NCBI GenBank assembly: GCA_963737835.1
Contig: CAVTUH010000002.1
Coordinates: 682,001 to 746,000, forward strand
Reading direction: 5' to 3'
DNA from: Palsa-1248 sp963737835
GTDB lineage: Bacteria; Gemmatimonadota; Gemmatimonadetes; Gemmatimonadales; Gemmatimonadaceae
DNA: 64,000 nucleotides
Part shown: positions 15,504-23,881 of the stretch, piece by piece
How positions within the stretch are numbered: position 1 is the first letter of the stretch
Layout of the letters: every line of letters starts with the position of its first letter
Translations under genes and position numbers: made by a program
Notes under the pieces: generated by a model
Seen by the model: the letters and a program-made list of their open reading frames with translations, nothing else
What the model was told of the DNA's origin: nothing
Database searches by the model: none

Positions 15504-15573
15504 CGGCGCGCGCGCCATGGCGCTCATTGGGTGATCTTCGAACTCGAAGGAACCGCCTGCCCTGGGAGGCTCG

Positions 15574-15771
15574 ATGACCGAGGAATTCAGGCAGCCCTTT
15601 GCGGTCGTTTCCTCGCCGCAGGGCGACGCGCATTTCGTGTATTGCCGGGACGGATCCGTGTGGCGCCGCTGGGTCGCCAACGGCAAATGGGAAGAGCTCG
15701 CGCCAATGCCATCGAGTCTACGCGCTGCCGAGCGTGATATATCAATGAGCGCCGGAGTGGCGCCGGGGTAG
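15574..15771 (+). CDS. small hypothetical protein
   Basis: This 65-residue frame begins at an ATG preceded by GGGAGG at good spacing. The sequence (MTEEFRQPFAVVSSPQGDAH, then VYCRDGSVWRRWVANGKWEELAPMPS) has the look of a small beta-strand domain: the DGSVWRR....KWEEL pattern recalls single propeller-like units. No signal or membrane helix is present. It ends directly before a type A hairpin shared with the convergent yceI-like gene. Confidence 0.5.
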   Translation: MTEEFRQPFAVVSSPQGDAHFVYCRDGSVWRRWVANGKWEELAPMPSSLRAAERDISMSAGVAPG

Positions 15772-15773
15772 AT

Positions 15774-15887
15774 GGACGTTAGGCGTTGGACGTTGGACGT
15801 TGGAGACAAACCTCGAGGCCAGCCACGGCGCATCCAGCTGGTCTCGAGGTTTCTCTTCCAACGTCTAACGTCCAACGTCCAACGTCT
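15774..15887. repeat. type A composite hairpin (copy 1)
   Basis: The left arm is built of GGACGTT-type 7-mers followed by GAGACAAACCTCGAGGCCAGC. The right arm reads AGCTGGTCTCGAGGTTTC and then TCCAACGTCTAACGTCCAAC. It lies exactly between convergent genes (stops at 15771 and 15899), so it can form a very long terminator hairpin. The core is nearly identical to the copy at 52278. Confidence 0.85.
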
Positions 15888-15898
15888 CGTCCTCTCTC

Positions 15899-16456
15899 TC
15901 AGTCCTGCCTGATCAACTCGACATCGAGCGTGATCTTCACATCATGGCCGACGAGCCAGCCGCCGTGCTCCAGCGCCTGATTCCAGTGAAGCCCGTACTC
16001 GCGGCGATCGATCGTGGTGCTGGCTGAGAAACCGGCGCGCTCTCCACCCCACGGGTCCTTGCCGTGTCCCTCCTCCTGCACGTCGAGCATGATCGGGCGC
16101 GTCACGCCGTGAATCGTCAGATCGCCCGCCACTCGCATCCGTTCATCCCCGACACGCTCGACCTTAGTCGATCGGAACGTGATCTCAGGGTACGTCTCGA
16201 CGTCGAGGAAATCCGGCGACCGCAGGTGCGCATCTCGCTCCGGCACTCGCGTGTCGATACTCCCCGCCTTGATCGAGACCTCGATCCGCGAGTTGGCCGG
16301 ATTCGTGTCATCCTGGGTGACCGTACCGTCGACTCCTGTAAAGCGACCACGGACCGTGGTGATCATCATGTGTTTCACCGCAAATTCGGCGTTCGTGTGT
16401 GCTGGATCGACGCGCCACTGCGTGACCGTCGACTTGGGTTGCTGCGTAGCAGCCAT
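15899..16456 (-). CDS. YceI family protein
   Basis: From ATG 16456, with GGAAGG just upstream, the protein has about 185 residues. It shows the YceI lipocalin pattern: W.VDPAHTNAEFAVKHMMITTVRGRF, then DTRVPERDAHLRSPDFLDVETYPEITF, GDLTIHGVTRPIMLDV and the ending DVKITLDVELI. The family binds polyisoprenoid-like lipids. No signal peptide is visible, so this copy appears cytoplasmic. The neighbouring MarR gene lies upstream on the same strand, and a MarR-type operator half-match lies about 88 bases before the start, so YceI is probably a target of that regulator. Confidence 0.9.
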   Translation of the reverse strand: MAATQQPKSTVTQWRVDPAHTNAEFAVKHMMITTVRGRFTGVDGTVTQDDTNPANSRIEVSIKAGSIDTRVPERDAHLRSPDFLDVETYPEITFRSTKVERVGDERMRVAGDLTIHGVTRPIMLDVQEEGHGKDPWGGERAGFSASTTIDRREYGLHWNQALEHGGWLVGHDVKITLDVELIRQD

Positions 16457-16543
16457 GGTTCCTTCCTCCAGAAAGACGTTGTTCGAATTGCACTCTGGCA
16501 ATCGGTGCCTTGTGCTCTGAGCTCGCTGCCCACTGCGCAATTA

Positions 16544-16561
16544 ATCTTGATATCGTGATAT
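16544..16561. promoter_or_regulatory. imperfect MarR-type operator upstream of yceI-like gene
   Basis: ATCTTGATATCGTGATAT keeps the left half-site and core (ATCTTGATATC) of the perfect palindrome found at the marR start. Twelve of 16 positions are self-complementary. It overlaps the marR stop codon and lies upstream of the YceI start. Confidence 0.6.
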
Positions 16562-17082
16562 TAGTTTCCGTCCCGCCCGCCCGCGCCCGGCCGCTCACGG
16601 CCGGCGCCCGCCCGGGAGCCGGCCTCCGGCTCGAGCTCATTCGCGGCAGCCAAGCCGAGCCGTTTCAGGAGCACGATGAGCGTCCGCTTGTCGTCAGGCC
16701 CGAGTCCCGCCGTCGCCTGTCGGATCGCCTCCGCATGCGCCGGGAAGATCGATGCCATCAACGCGCGCCCCGCGGATGTAATGCTCAGGTACGTGATGCG
16801 CTGGTCCTCGGGGCACCGTCTCCGAGCGAGCAGCCCCCGCCGCTCGAGCTTGTCGACGACGTGCGTCATGCTCCCGCTCGTCAACAGAACGCGCTCGCTC
16901 ACATCGCCGACCGGGAGATCGCCCTTGTGATAGAGCGCTTCCAGGGCCGCGAACTCGCTGGGTGCGAGTCCATGCCGCTCGACGTCGCGGCGAGCGCGCG
17001 CGGCCAGGGCGCGGTAGGCCCGCGCCAGGACGACCCACAGCTTGAGCGACAGCTCACGATCGGTTACGGCCGCGGTCGACAT
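16561..17082 (-). CDS. MarR family transcriptional regulator
   Basis: From ATG 17082 the protein has about 173 residues. It has the MarR winged helix: GLAPSEFAALEALYHKG, then VGDVSERVLLTSGSMTHVVDKLERRGLLARR (recognition helix) and the wing RCPEDQRITYLSITSAGR. The frame is open to 17211, but that extension is not MarR-like and would cross the operator palindrome that sits directly at the start codon. It probably represses itself and the downstream yceI-like gene, responding to a small lipophilic or phenolic ligand (family knowledge; ligand not predictable). The C-terminal tail is Gly/Arg-rich. Confidence 0.85.
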   Translation of the reverse strand: MSTAAVTDRELSLKLWVVLARAYRALAARARRDVERHGLAPSEFAALEALYHKGDLPVGDVSERVLLTSGSMTHVVDKLERRGLLARRRCPEDQRITYLSITSAGRALMASIFPAHAEAIRQATAGLGPDDKRTLIVLLKRLGLAAANELEPEAGSRAGAGRERPGAGGRDGN

Positions 17083-17096
17083 CTTGATATCAAGAT
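17081..17096. promoter_or_regulatory. perfect operator palindrome at marR start
   Basis: ATCTTGATATCAAGAT is a perfect 16-bp palindrome that overlaps the first bases of the marR start codon. AT-rich and symmetric, it is typical of MarR operators. Binding here would block initiation of the marR-yceI transcript. Confidence 0.7.
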
Positions 17097-17186
17097 AGCG
17101 TGCACGCATGCGCCACGCCACCCGCAGCGAGCCGGGGTCCACCCGGGGGCGCGGACCGGTCGCGGCTATATTAGCTTCACCCGGCC

Positions 17187-17825
17187 ATGACAGCCTCTCC
17201 CCCGGGAGCAAATTCGCCCACGGCCGCCGTACTGGGCCGCGTCGGCATGCCGGAGCCGCTCAGTGATTTGGCGGCGCGCCGGTGGGATGCGGTCGTCGTT
17301 GGTGCGGGCCACAACGGACTCGCCTGCGCTGCGTACCTCGCCCGCGCCGGTCGCAAAGTGCTGGTGCTCGAGGCGCGAGAGCGAGTGGGAGGCGCCTGCA
17401 CGCTCGAGGAACCCTGGCCTGGTGTGCGCTTCTCACCCTGCGCCTACGTCGCCGGGCTGCTGCACCAACTCGTGATCGACGAGCTCGCGCTCCCACAGCG
17501 CGGACTTGAATGGTTCCCGGCGGCGGGCGGGATGTTCGTGCCGTTCGAGGACGGTACGAGCGTCCAGCTGTGGAACGACGATGCCAAGTGCGAAGCCGAG
17601 ATCAGCCGGTTCGCGCCGGGCGACCTCGCGGGCTGGAAAGCGATGATCGACGTCAAGCGCCGCCTGCGCGAAGCGCTCCGCCCCGAAGGACCGCGCGACA
17701 TTCTGGGTCGGCCCGTCACCGACGCAAGAGGATATCGACTCACGGTTGGGACGCGACGAAGAGGCGCGCAAGCTCCTCTTCGAGTGGTCGATGGTCGACT
17801 ACGTCGAGCACTTCCTGGACGATGA
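17187..17825 (+). CDS. FAD-dependent oxidoreductase, N-terminal part (frameshifted at about 17703)
   Basis: This frame carries the Rossmann FAD-binding start: DAVVVGAGHNGLACAAYLARAGRKVLVLEARERVGGAC. It is the N-terminus of a phytoene-desaturase-like/PYROXD2-type oxidoreductase. After RDI at 17702 the homologous reading moves one base: dropping the C at 17703 gives RDIWVGPSPTQEDIDSRLGRDEEA, which runs straight into the second frame. The residues after that point in this frame are out-of-frame noise. One inserted base (or two missing) therefore splits one gene of about 535 codons. A start at 17187 or ATG 17247 is possible. Confidence 0.75.
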   Translation: MTASPPGANSPTAAVLGRVGMPEPLSDLAARRWDAVVVGAGHNGLACAAYLARAGRKVLVLEARERVGGACTLEEPWPGVRFSPCAYVAGLLHQLVIDELALPQRGLEWFPAAGGMFVPFEDGTSVQLWNDDAKCEAEISRFAPGDLAGWKAMIDVKRRLREALRPEGPRDILGRPVTDARGYRLTVGTRRRGAQAPLRVVDGRLRRALPGR

Positions 17826-18804
17826 GCGCCTGCAGATGGCCTATCTGGGCCAAGGGGTCATCGGTACGAATGCCAGTCCCAGCGACGCCGGCACCGCGAG
17901 CATCCACTTCCACCACGCGTCGGGACGCATGTTCGGCCAGGCCGGGACCTGGGGCTACGTCCGTGGCGGGATGGGCATGATTTCGTTCCTGATGTGCGAC
18001 GCCGCGCGAGAGGCGGGTGCAGTCGTTGCGACGGGCGTGCGCGTCGCGCGGATCACGCCCGGCGTTGGTGTCGAGGTGGAGTCCGGAGAGCGCATCAATG
18101 CGTCGTTCGTGATCTCCAACGCCGATCCACGGACGACCCTTGGGCTGCTCGGGCGTGCTGCAGACGCCGGCTGGCGCGCGAAGGTCGAAGCGATCCCAAT
18201 GCAGGGCGTCACGGTCAAGGTGAACGTGACCATGCGCGAGCTCCCGAACTTTCGGGCGCGACCGGGGACGCGGTGCGACCATCATACCGGCCAGATTAAC
18301 ACGCCACTCACGAAGGACGAGTGGTCGCGCGGCTTTGCAGCGGCGCGCGCCGGCGAGCTGCCTGACCGTGTGTGGACCGAGCTCTATCTCCATACTGTGT
18401 ATGATCCCAGCGTTGCGCCGCCCGGCGTCCATACCATGAGCGTATTCGCCCAGTACGTGCCGCATACCTTCGCCCAAGGGTCGTGGGAGGCCCGACGCGC
18501 GGAAGTCGGCCGGCGCGTCGTCGAAGCGATCGCCCGATTCTGCAGCAACATCCCCAGCGCGATTCTCGACGGTGAGATCCTGGGCCCGCCGGACATTGAA
18601 CGCCGTCTCGGGCTGTCGGGCGGTCACATCTTCCAGGGTGACATCCTGCCGGGCTTCATGTGGGACCGGCGGCTTCCCGCCCAAACGCCGATGCCAGGGA
18701 TGTATCTGTGCGGTGCGGGCACGTATCCCGGCGGGAGCGTGATGGGGATCAACGGTCGCAATGCGGCGAAGGCCGTGCTCCTCGATCGCTCGACCCAGGC
18801 GTAA
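17746..18804 (+). CDS. FAD-dependent oxidoreductase, C-terminal part
   Basis: This continues the oxidoreductase in the next frame, which is open from at least 17704. It has the middle and C-terminal parts of the PYROXD2/phytoene-dehydrogenase family: YLGQGVIG, a GGMGMISF segment, substrate-domain strands, and the closing FAD-binding motif (GMYLCGAGTYPGGSVMGINGRNAAK). In a true split the catalytic fold would be lost, because the N-terminal half supplies the dinucleotide fold. Either the gene is dead or the base at 17703 is a sequencing error. Confidence 0.75.
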   Translation: MGRDEEARKLLFEWSMVDYVEHFLDDERLQMAYLGQGVIGTNASPSDAGTASIHFHHASGRMFGQAGTWGYVRGGMGMISFLMCDAAREAGAVVATGVRVARITPGVGVEVESGERINASFVISNADPRTTLGLLGRAADAGWRAKVEAIPMQGVTVKVNVTMRELPNFRARPGTRCDHHTGQINTPLTKDEWSRGFAAARAGELPDRVWTELYLHTVYDPSVAPPGVHTMSVFAQYVPHTFAQGSWEARRAEVGRRVVEAIARFCSNIPSAILDGEILGPPDIERRLGLSGGHIFQGDILPGFMWDRRLPAQTPMPGMYLCGAGTYPGGSVMGINGRNAAKAVLLDRSTQA

Positions 18805-18970
18805 CCGAGCACGAGTGACGCGGCGCGCGGTGATCCGCCCGCTGTGTCCGCCGCTTCTAGACAGATGTTCACGGTGGAACCCCTGACGACCCCAAATCGT
18901 CAGCTTAGTGCGTTGTCTGGGGGCTCACGTCGCCGCGGACCTTGTCGTACCCGAACGCCTTCGATTATTC

Positions 18971-21103
18971 GTGACCGACGCATCGCCACAGCCTGATTCC
19001 GCAGCCATCGAATCGGCGCCGTCCGAGGCCAGTCCGGCACCTGCCGGCGCGCCATCGACGAAGAGCAACGCATCGACGCAGCTCCCCAAAGAGCTGTCCG
19101 ATTTTCTCACGGAGCTGTCGGTGGCGTTGCATCGGCGCGCGATGTACCCGGGTGGGCATCCATCCCTCGCGACCGCCGAAGGCCGCGTGCTGCAGCGACT
19201 CGAGCCGCTGCTGAAAGGGGCTGGGCAACTCGCCGTCGGCGTCGCCAACGAGCAGCTCGTGATCGACGGCATCGCTACAGACGCCAAGCACCACCTGCTG
19301 CGGAATCTCGCCCAGCGGCTCCATGGCCATCACCTCGCCGGCTTCAAGCTGCACACTGGTGTGACCGGCAGCGAAATGACGGGATTCCTGGCGCGCCTGG
19401 CGTTGGATCCCAAGAGCATCAACGATCCCATTGCCCTCCCCGGTTCGAACGCGACACCGTGGCCGCACATCTCGGTCTTTCGCCTGTCATACGAGCGGCT
19501 CGAACTGGTCGACGACGACGAAGAAGCAGCTGGTGCTGGGCGGCTTCCCCGCCCCGCGCAGCTGTGGTTGGCGTTGGCGCAAGCCGCGATGATGTCCGAA
19601 GCGGATGTCTCGACTATTTCCGCGGACACGGAGCCCGATGATGTCGCGAGGGCGATCAATGCCCGCGCGGCGTCGCAAGGTGCGTTCGAGCAGGTCGTCG
19701 TGGGCTATCTCTTGCAAATCGCGGAAGAGCTCAAGACATCGAGCACGGAGGATGCGGCCGTCCTGCGAGCGCGCGTGTCGAAACTGGTGCGCGGGTTGAG
19801 CCCCGACGCCGTCCGCCGCCTGCTGGAAATGGGCGGCAATCTCGCGCAACGTCACGCGTTCCTGAACGACGCGACGGAGGGAATGGCCGTCGAAGCGGTG
19901 TTGACATTGACTGTCGCCGCGGCTCAGGTGCAGCAACAGGCGGTCTCGAAGCCGCTGTTGCGCCTCCTGGTCAAACTGGCGAGTCACTCGCGCCGCGGAT
20001 CGGTGAATGTCCGCGCGACTACGGACCGCGCGTTCCGCGACAACGTGCACGAGTTGATCGACGGGTGGTACTTGCCCGATCCGGCGTCCAGCGACTACGG
20101 CAAGGTGCTCGACCGCATGGCCAACCCATCGTCCGGGCCGTTCTCGCTGGGGATTACCCAGCAGGCCGAACCCGAGCGAGTCATCGAGATGTGCATCGAG
20201 GTCCGCAACGCATCGCCGACTCTGTGGGAAGCGGTCGGTACGTTGATTGGCCGCGGCGACATCGTGATGCTCCTCGACACGCTCGACGCCGCGCCGGACG
20301 ACAACCCGCTGCCGGGCGTGATCCGCGCACGGATCGCGACCCCCGAGTATTTCTCCCGGCTGCTCGACACCCCTGCCGTCGACCCAAAGCGCCTCGAGGA
20401 ATTTGCCAGGCGCGTTGGTGATCCAGCGACGGCCGCGCTACTCGACGCACTCGCCGAGTCGCAATCCCGCACGATCCGGCGGAAACTGCTCGACGTGCTG
20501 AGCCATCTTGGCGACGGGATCGGACCGGCGGTCTGCGCGCGGTTGCCCGGCGCACCGTGGTACATCCAGCGCAACTTGCTGATTCTCATCGGTGGCCTTG
20601 GGAAATGGCCGACGGATTTCTCTCCCGAGCCGTTCACGGGGCACGCCGATAATCGGGTCCGGCGGGAAGCATTCCGACTGATGCTCCGCCGCCAGGCGAC
20701 TCGAGCCAACGCGATCACGGGCGCGCTGGGCGACGCCGACATGCAGATCGTACGACTCGCGATCGACGCGTCTCAGAAAGACTGCCCGCCCGATGCGGTG
20801 CCGCGCCTCATCCAACGGATCTCCTCCCGGAGCTTGCCCGCCGACGTGGAGCAGCTCGCTGTTCGTACCCTCGCGTCGACTCGTGCCGCGGAGGCGCTAC
20901 CGTGTCTCCTGTCCCTGGCCGTATATCAGACGCGGTGGTTGAAGCGGGAGAAGATCGCTCCGAAGTCGCCGGCATTGCTCGCCGCGATCGCCGGCCTGGC
21001 CGCTCATTGGTCAGGTGACGCGCACGTCACGAAGATCCTCAGTCGCGCGGCCCGCTCTGGCGACTCGGACATCCGAGCCGCCGCCACGAGGAGCGCTGCA
21101 TGA
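18971..21103 (+). CDS. HEAT-repeat-like protein with sensory N-terminal module
   Basis: From GTG 18971 the protein has about 710 residues (the frame is open from 18908). An Ala/Pro/Ser-rich leader is followed by a module of about 130 residues (FLTELSVALHRRAMYPGGHP.., GVANEQLVIDGI, ..FLARLALDP). That module aligns by eye with the N-terminus of the next gene. The remainder is all-helical with HEAT/Armadillo-like units (AARRVGDPATAALLDALAES, ..HADNRVRREAFRLMLRR, IVRLAIDASQKD). It is probably cytoplasmic. It overlaps the HD-GYP gene by ATGA, so the two are translationally coupled and likely work together. Confidence 0.65.
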   Translation: MTDASPQPDSAAIESAPSEASPAPAGAPSTKSNASTQLPKELSDFLTELSVALHRRAMYPGGHPSLATAEGRVLQRLEPLLKGAGQLAVGVANEQLVIDGIATDAKHHLLRNLAQRLHGHHLAGFKLHTGVTGSEMTGFLARLALDPKSINDPIALPGSNATPWPHISVFRLSYERLELVDDDEEAAGAGRLPRPAQLWLALAQAAMMSEADVSTISADTEPDDVARAINARAASQGAFEQVVVGYLLQIAEELKTSSTEDAAVLRARVSKLVRGLSPDAVRRLLEMGGNLAQRHAFLNDATEGMAVEAVLTLTVAAAQVQQQAVSKPLLRLLVKLASHSRRGSVNVRATTDRAFRDNVHELIDGWYLPDPASSDYGKVLDRMANPSSGPFSLGITQQAEPERVIEMCIEVRNASPTLWEAVGTLIGRGDIVMLLDTLDAAPDDNPLPGVIRARIATPEYFSRLLDTPAVDPKRLEEFARRVGDPATAALLDALAESQSRTIRRKLLDVLSHLGDGIGPAVCARLPGAPWYIQRNLLILIGGLGKWPTDFSPEPFTGHADNRVRREAFRLMLRRQATRANAITGALGDADMQIVRLAIDASQKDCPPDAVPRLIQRISSRSLPADVEQLAVRTLASTRAAEALPCLLSLAVYQTRWLKREKIAPKSPALLAAIAGLAAHWSGDAHVTKILSRAARSGDSDIRAAATRSAA

Positions 21104-22422
21104 GCGCCGCTCGCAATCCCGCCATCCAGTTCCTGCATTCGCTGTCGCAGGCGTTGTCGGCGAGCACCCTCTACGCGCCAGCCCACCCGGCCCGCCAACG
21201 CGCCATCAAGGCCTCGTACGACGCGCTCAGAATTCTCCAGTCGCAGGACGATGCACCCTGTTTCAGCTTCGTCGGCCGCGATGTCATCTATGGGTTCGAC
21301 TCGTTGCGCGATCTCAAGGACTGGGAGTGGGCTGGCCGGCTCACGGCCATTGGCGTGCAGCGCGTCGAGATTATCGCCGACGTGCCGATCGAAGACTACC
21401 AGATCTTCATCGACGAAGTGCACGCTCGGCTCGCCTCTCCGGCTGCTGCGGCCGCCGCAGCGGCCCCGGCTCCGTCGACGGGAGCGGATCGGTCGCAGCA
21501 GAAGAGCATCCGATATGGGGCGATCGGCATCCAGGGGCTTGGCGCCAATGGCGCGAATGGTCCGCTCATGCAGGAGTTGCCCTTTACGCTGGAAGAGGAA
21601 GCGGAAGCGGTTCGCTACATCCATGCGCAGGTAGCCGAAAGGGGCACGGTCCCGATGGTCGAGGCCGAAGCGGTCGTGCGATCGCTGTCGGTCGCGTTGC
21701 ACGCGGACGGGCGACTTCTTTTGCCGCTGCTGCGGATGAAGGCGTTCGATCAATACACGACGACCCACTCGATCAACGTCGCCTTGCTCTCGATGGCGCT
21801 CGCCGAGGGTCTGGGTCACAGTCCCCGCGACATTCGTTCGCTGGGCGTGGGAGGACTGCTCCACGACCTCGGCAAGGTGCGTGTGCCCCTGGAGATTCTG
21901 ACGAAGCCGGGGAGCTTGTCACCGGAAGAACGCGAGATTCTCGAGCGGCACCCGTCGGACGGCGCCCGGATCATTCTCAATAGCGATAGCAAGCTCACGC
22001 TCCCGGCCGCGGTGTCTTTCGAGCATCATATCATGATCAACGGCGGCGGGTATCCGCGACGACACTTTGCTCGCGACTGCCATTACGCCAGCACGCTCGT
22101 GCACGTCTGCGATGTCTTCGACGCCCTGCACACGGATCGCCCGTATCGGGCGGCGTGGCCATCGGCGAAGGCGTTGCACTACATTGAGCGCCGCGCGGAG
22201 CGCGAATTCGATCCGACGATGGCCTCGACGTTCATTAACCTGATGCGCAAGAACGAGCGGGCCGTCTTCCTCGTCGACGAGACGACGCCGGTCGGTGTGC
22301 CGGACCTCCTGGCGATCGCGACGGGAGACGTAGGTTCGCCAGCGGCGCCGGCCGACGGGACCGCGCCGGCTGAGGGAGCGCCACCAGCCGATCCCGACGC
22401 TCCGACCCTGAAGTCGGCCTAG
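21100..22422 (+). CDS. HD-GYP domain protein (putative c-di-GMP phosphodiesterase)
   Basis: This 440-residue protein has a shared N-terminal module at residues 8-115 and an Ala-rich linker. The HD-GYP domain covers about 200-400: LRMKAFDQYTTTHSINVALL, HDLGK at 255-259, and GYP at 317-319 inside HHIMINGGGYP. The usual HHExxDGxGYP is changed: Glu is Ile and Asp is Asn. Metal binding by the HD pair is kept, but activity on c-di-GMP may be altered. A Pro/Ala-rich tail ends the protein. It overlaps the upstream gene by ATGA. Confidence 0.85.
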   Translation: MSAARNPAIQFLHSLSQALSASTLYAPAHPARQRAIKASYDALRILQSQDDAPCFSFVGRDVIYGFDSLRDLKDWEWAGRLTAIGVQRVEIIADVPIEDYQIFIDEVHARLASPAAAAAAAAPAPSTGADRSQQKSIRYGAIGIQGLGANGANGPLMQELPFTLEEEAEAVRYIHAQVAERGTVPMVEAEAVVRSLSVALHADGRLLLPLLRMKAFDQYTTTHSINVALLSMALAEGLGHSPRDIRSLGVGGLLHDLGKVRVPLEILTKPGSLSPEEREILERHPSDGARIILNSDSKLTLPAAVSFEHHIMINGGGYPRRHFARDCHYASTLVHVCDVFDALHTDRPYRAAWPSAKALHYIERRAEREFDPTMASTFINLMRKNERAVFLVDETTPVGVPDLLAIATGDVGSPAAPADGTAPAEGAPPADPDAPTLKSA

Positions 22423-22454
22423 GTCGCATCGCCCGCGCCGTCCGAGCGCGGGAT

Positions 22455-22477
22455 CCGGCGCCGCCTGGCGGCGCCGG
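22455..22477. terminator. hairpin between convergent genes
   Basis: CCGGCGCCGC, loop CTG, GCGGCGCCGG: a perfect 10-bp stem. It lies between the HD-GYP gene (stop 22422) and the convergent aminotransferase (stop 22480). There is no U-tract, as is common in GC-rich genomes. Confidence 0.6.
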
Positions 22478-22479
22478 TC

Positions 22480-23826
22480 CTAGTTCACTCGCTGGATCGC
22501 GTCCGCAACCGTGTCGAAGAGTCGGTCGATGTGCTTCGGCTCGACGATGAGCGGCGGCGAGAGCGCGATCGTGTCACCCGTAATGCGCACGAGGGCACCG
22601 CGCTCGAAGCAGTCGACCATGATCTCGTATGCACGGGCGCCCACAGCGTTCGCTCGAGGCTCGAGCTCGATCGCGGCCACGAGCCCGAGGTTTCGCAGGT
22701 CGATGACGTGCGGGAGACCCTTGAGCTGGTACAACGCGTTCTCCCAATAGGCGCCGAGTTCCTTTCCACGCGTGAAGAGACCTTCCTCGTCGTAGACGTC
22801 GAGCGTCGCGAGCGCGGCCGCCGCGGCCAGTGGGTGCCCGGAGTAAGTGTACCCGTGGAAGAATTCGATCCCGGGGCCTGCGCCGTTCACCACGGTGTCG
22901 TAGATGTGGTGCCGGACACACGCAGCGCCCATCGGGACCGAGCCGTTGGAGAGGCCCTTGGCGAGGGTCATGATGTCGGGGACGATGCCGAAGTAGTCTG
23001 CCGCGAACGGCGCGCCCAGTCGGCCGAAGCCGGTAATGACCTCGTCGAAGATCAGCAGGATGCCGTGTCGATCACAGATCGAGCGCAGTCGCTCGAGGTA
23101 GCCCCGTGGTGGCACCAGGACTCCCGCCGACCCGGCGAGCGGCTCGACAATGACCGCCGCGATCGTGTCCGCGCCGTGTTCCTTGATGAAGGCTTCGAGC
23201 GCATCTGCTCGCTCGACCCCGTGTGCCGGTTGCCCGCGCGAGAATGCATTGCGGGAGATGTCGTGCGTATCAGGTAGATGCAGCACGCCCGGGAGCAGTG
23301 TCGGGAACTGCTTGCGGTTGTTCTCGATGCCGCCGACCGAGATGCCACCGAACCCCACGCCGTGGTAGCCACGACTGCGTCCGATCAGTCGCGTGCGCCG
23401 CGTCTCACCCCTGGCCTGATGGTAGGCGAGGGCGATCTTGAGCGCGGTATCCACCGCCTCCGAGCCGGAGTTCGCGAAGAAGACGTGGTCGAGATCACCG
23501 GGCAGCACTTGCACGAGGCGGTCCGCCAGCTCGAAGGCGACCGGGTGCCCCATTTGGAACGAAGGTGCATAATCGAGCTCGCCGGCTGCGGTGCGAATGG
23601 CCGCGACGATGCGCTCGCGGCCATGACCCGCATTGACGCACCACAAACCGGCCGCTCCATTGAGCACCTGCCGTCCGTCGACGCTCGTGTAGTACATGCC
23701 TTTGGCGGATACCAACAACCGCGGCGCTTGCTTGAATGCGCGGTTGGCCGTGAAGGGCATCCAGAGGGATTCGAGCGAGACCGCGTTGTGCTCGCCCCGC
23801 GTGCGCTCGTGAATGGTCGCTGACAT
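22480..23826 (-). CDS. class III aminotransferase (omega-amino acid:pyruvate type)
   Basis: This full-length protein has 448 residues. It begins like beta-alanine/omega-amino acid:pyruvate transaminases (SLWMPFTANRAFKQAPRLLV.AKGMYYTSVDGR). It has the PLP phosphate site ANSGSEAVDTALK (119-130), the GYHG motif, the FDEVITGFGR stretch (Asp261-Glu262) and the Schiff-base Lys290 in TLAKGLSNG. It should move an amino group from an omega-amino acid (beta-alanine, GABA or an amine) to pyruvate. The next gene upstream on the strand is a PLP dehydratase, 195 bases away across a large repeat, so joint transcription is uncertain. Confidence 0.9.
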   Translation of the reverse strand: MSATIHERTRGEHNAVSLESLWMPFTANRAFKQAPRLLVSAKGMYYTSVDGRQVLNGAAGLWCVNAGHGRERIVAAIRTAAGELDYAPSFQMGHPVAFELADRLVQVLPGDLDHVFFANSGSEAVDTALKIALAYHQARGETRRTRLIGRSRGYHGVGFGGISVGGIENNRKQFPTLLPGVLHLPDTHDISRNAFSRGQPAHGVERADALEAFIKEHGADTIAAVIVEPLAGSAGVLVPPRGYLERLRSICDRHGILLIFDEVITGFGRLGAPFAADYFGIVPDIMTLAKGLSNGSVPMGAACVRHHIYDTVVNGAGPGIEFFHGYTYSGHPLAAAAALATLDVYDEEGLFTRGKELGAYWENALYQLKGLPHVIDLRNLGLVAAIELEPRANAVGARAYEIMVDCFERGALVRITGDTIALSPPLIVEPKHIDRLFDTVADAIQRVN

Positions 23827-23881
23827 GGAAAGGACCTTGCGTGAGGGTAACGTGACGCTAGTAGGATGGTATCGCCGTGAA

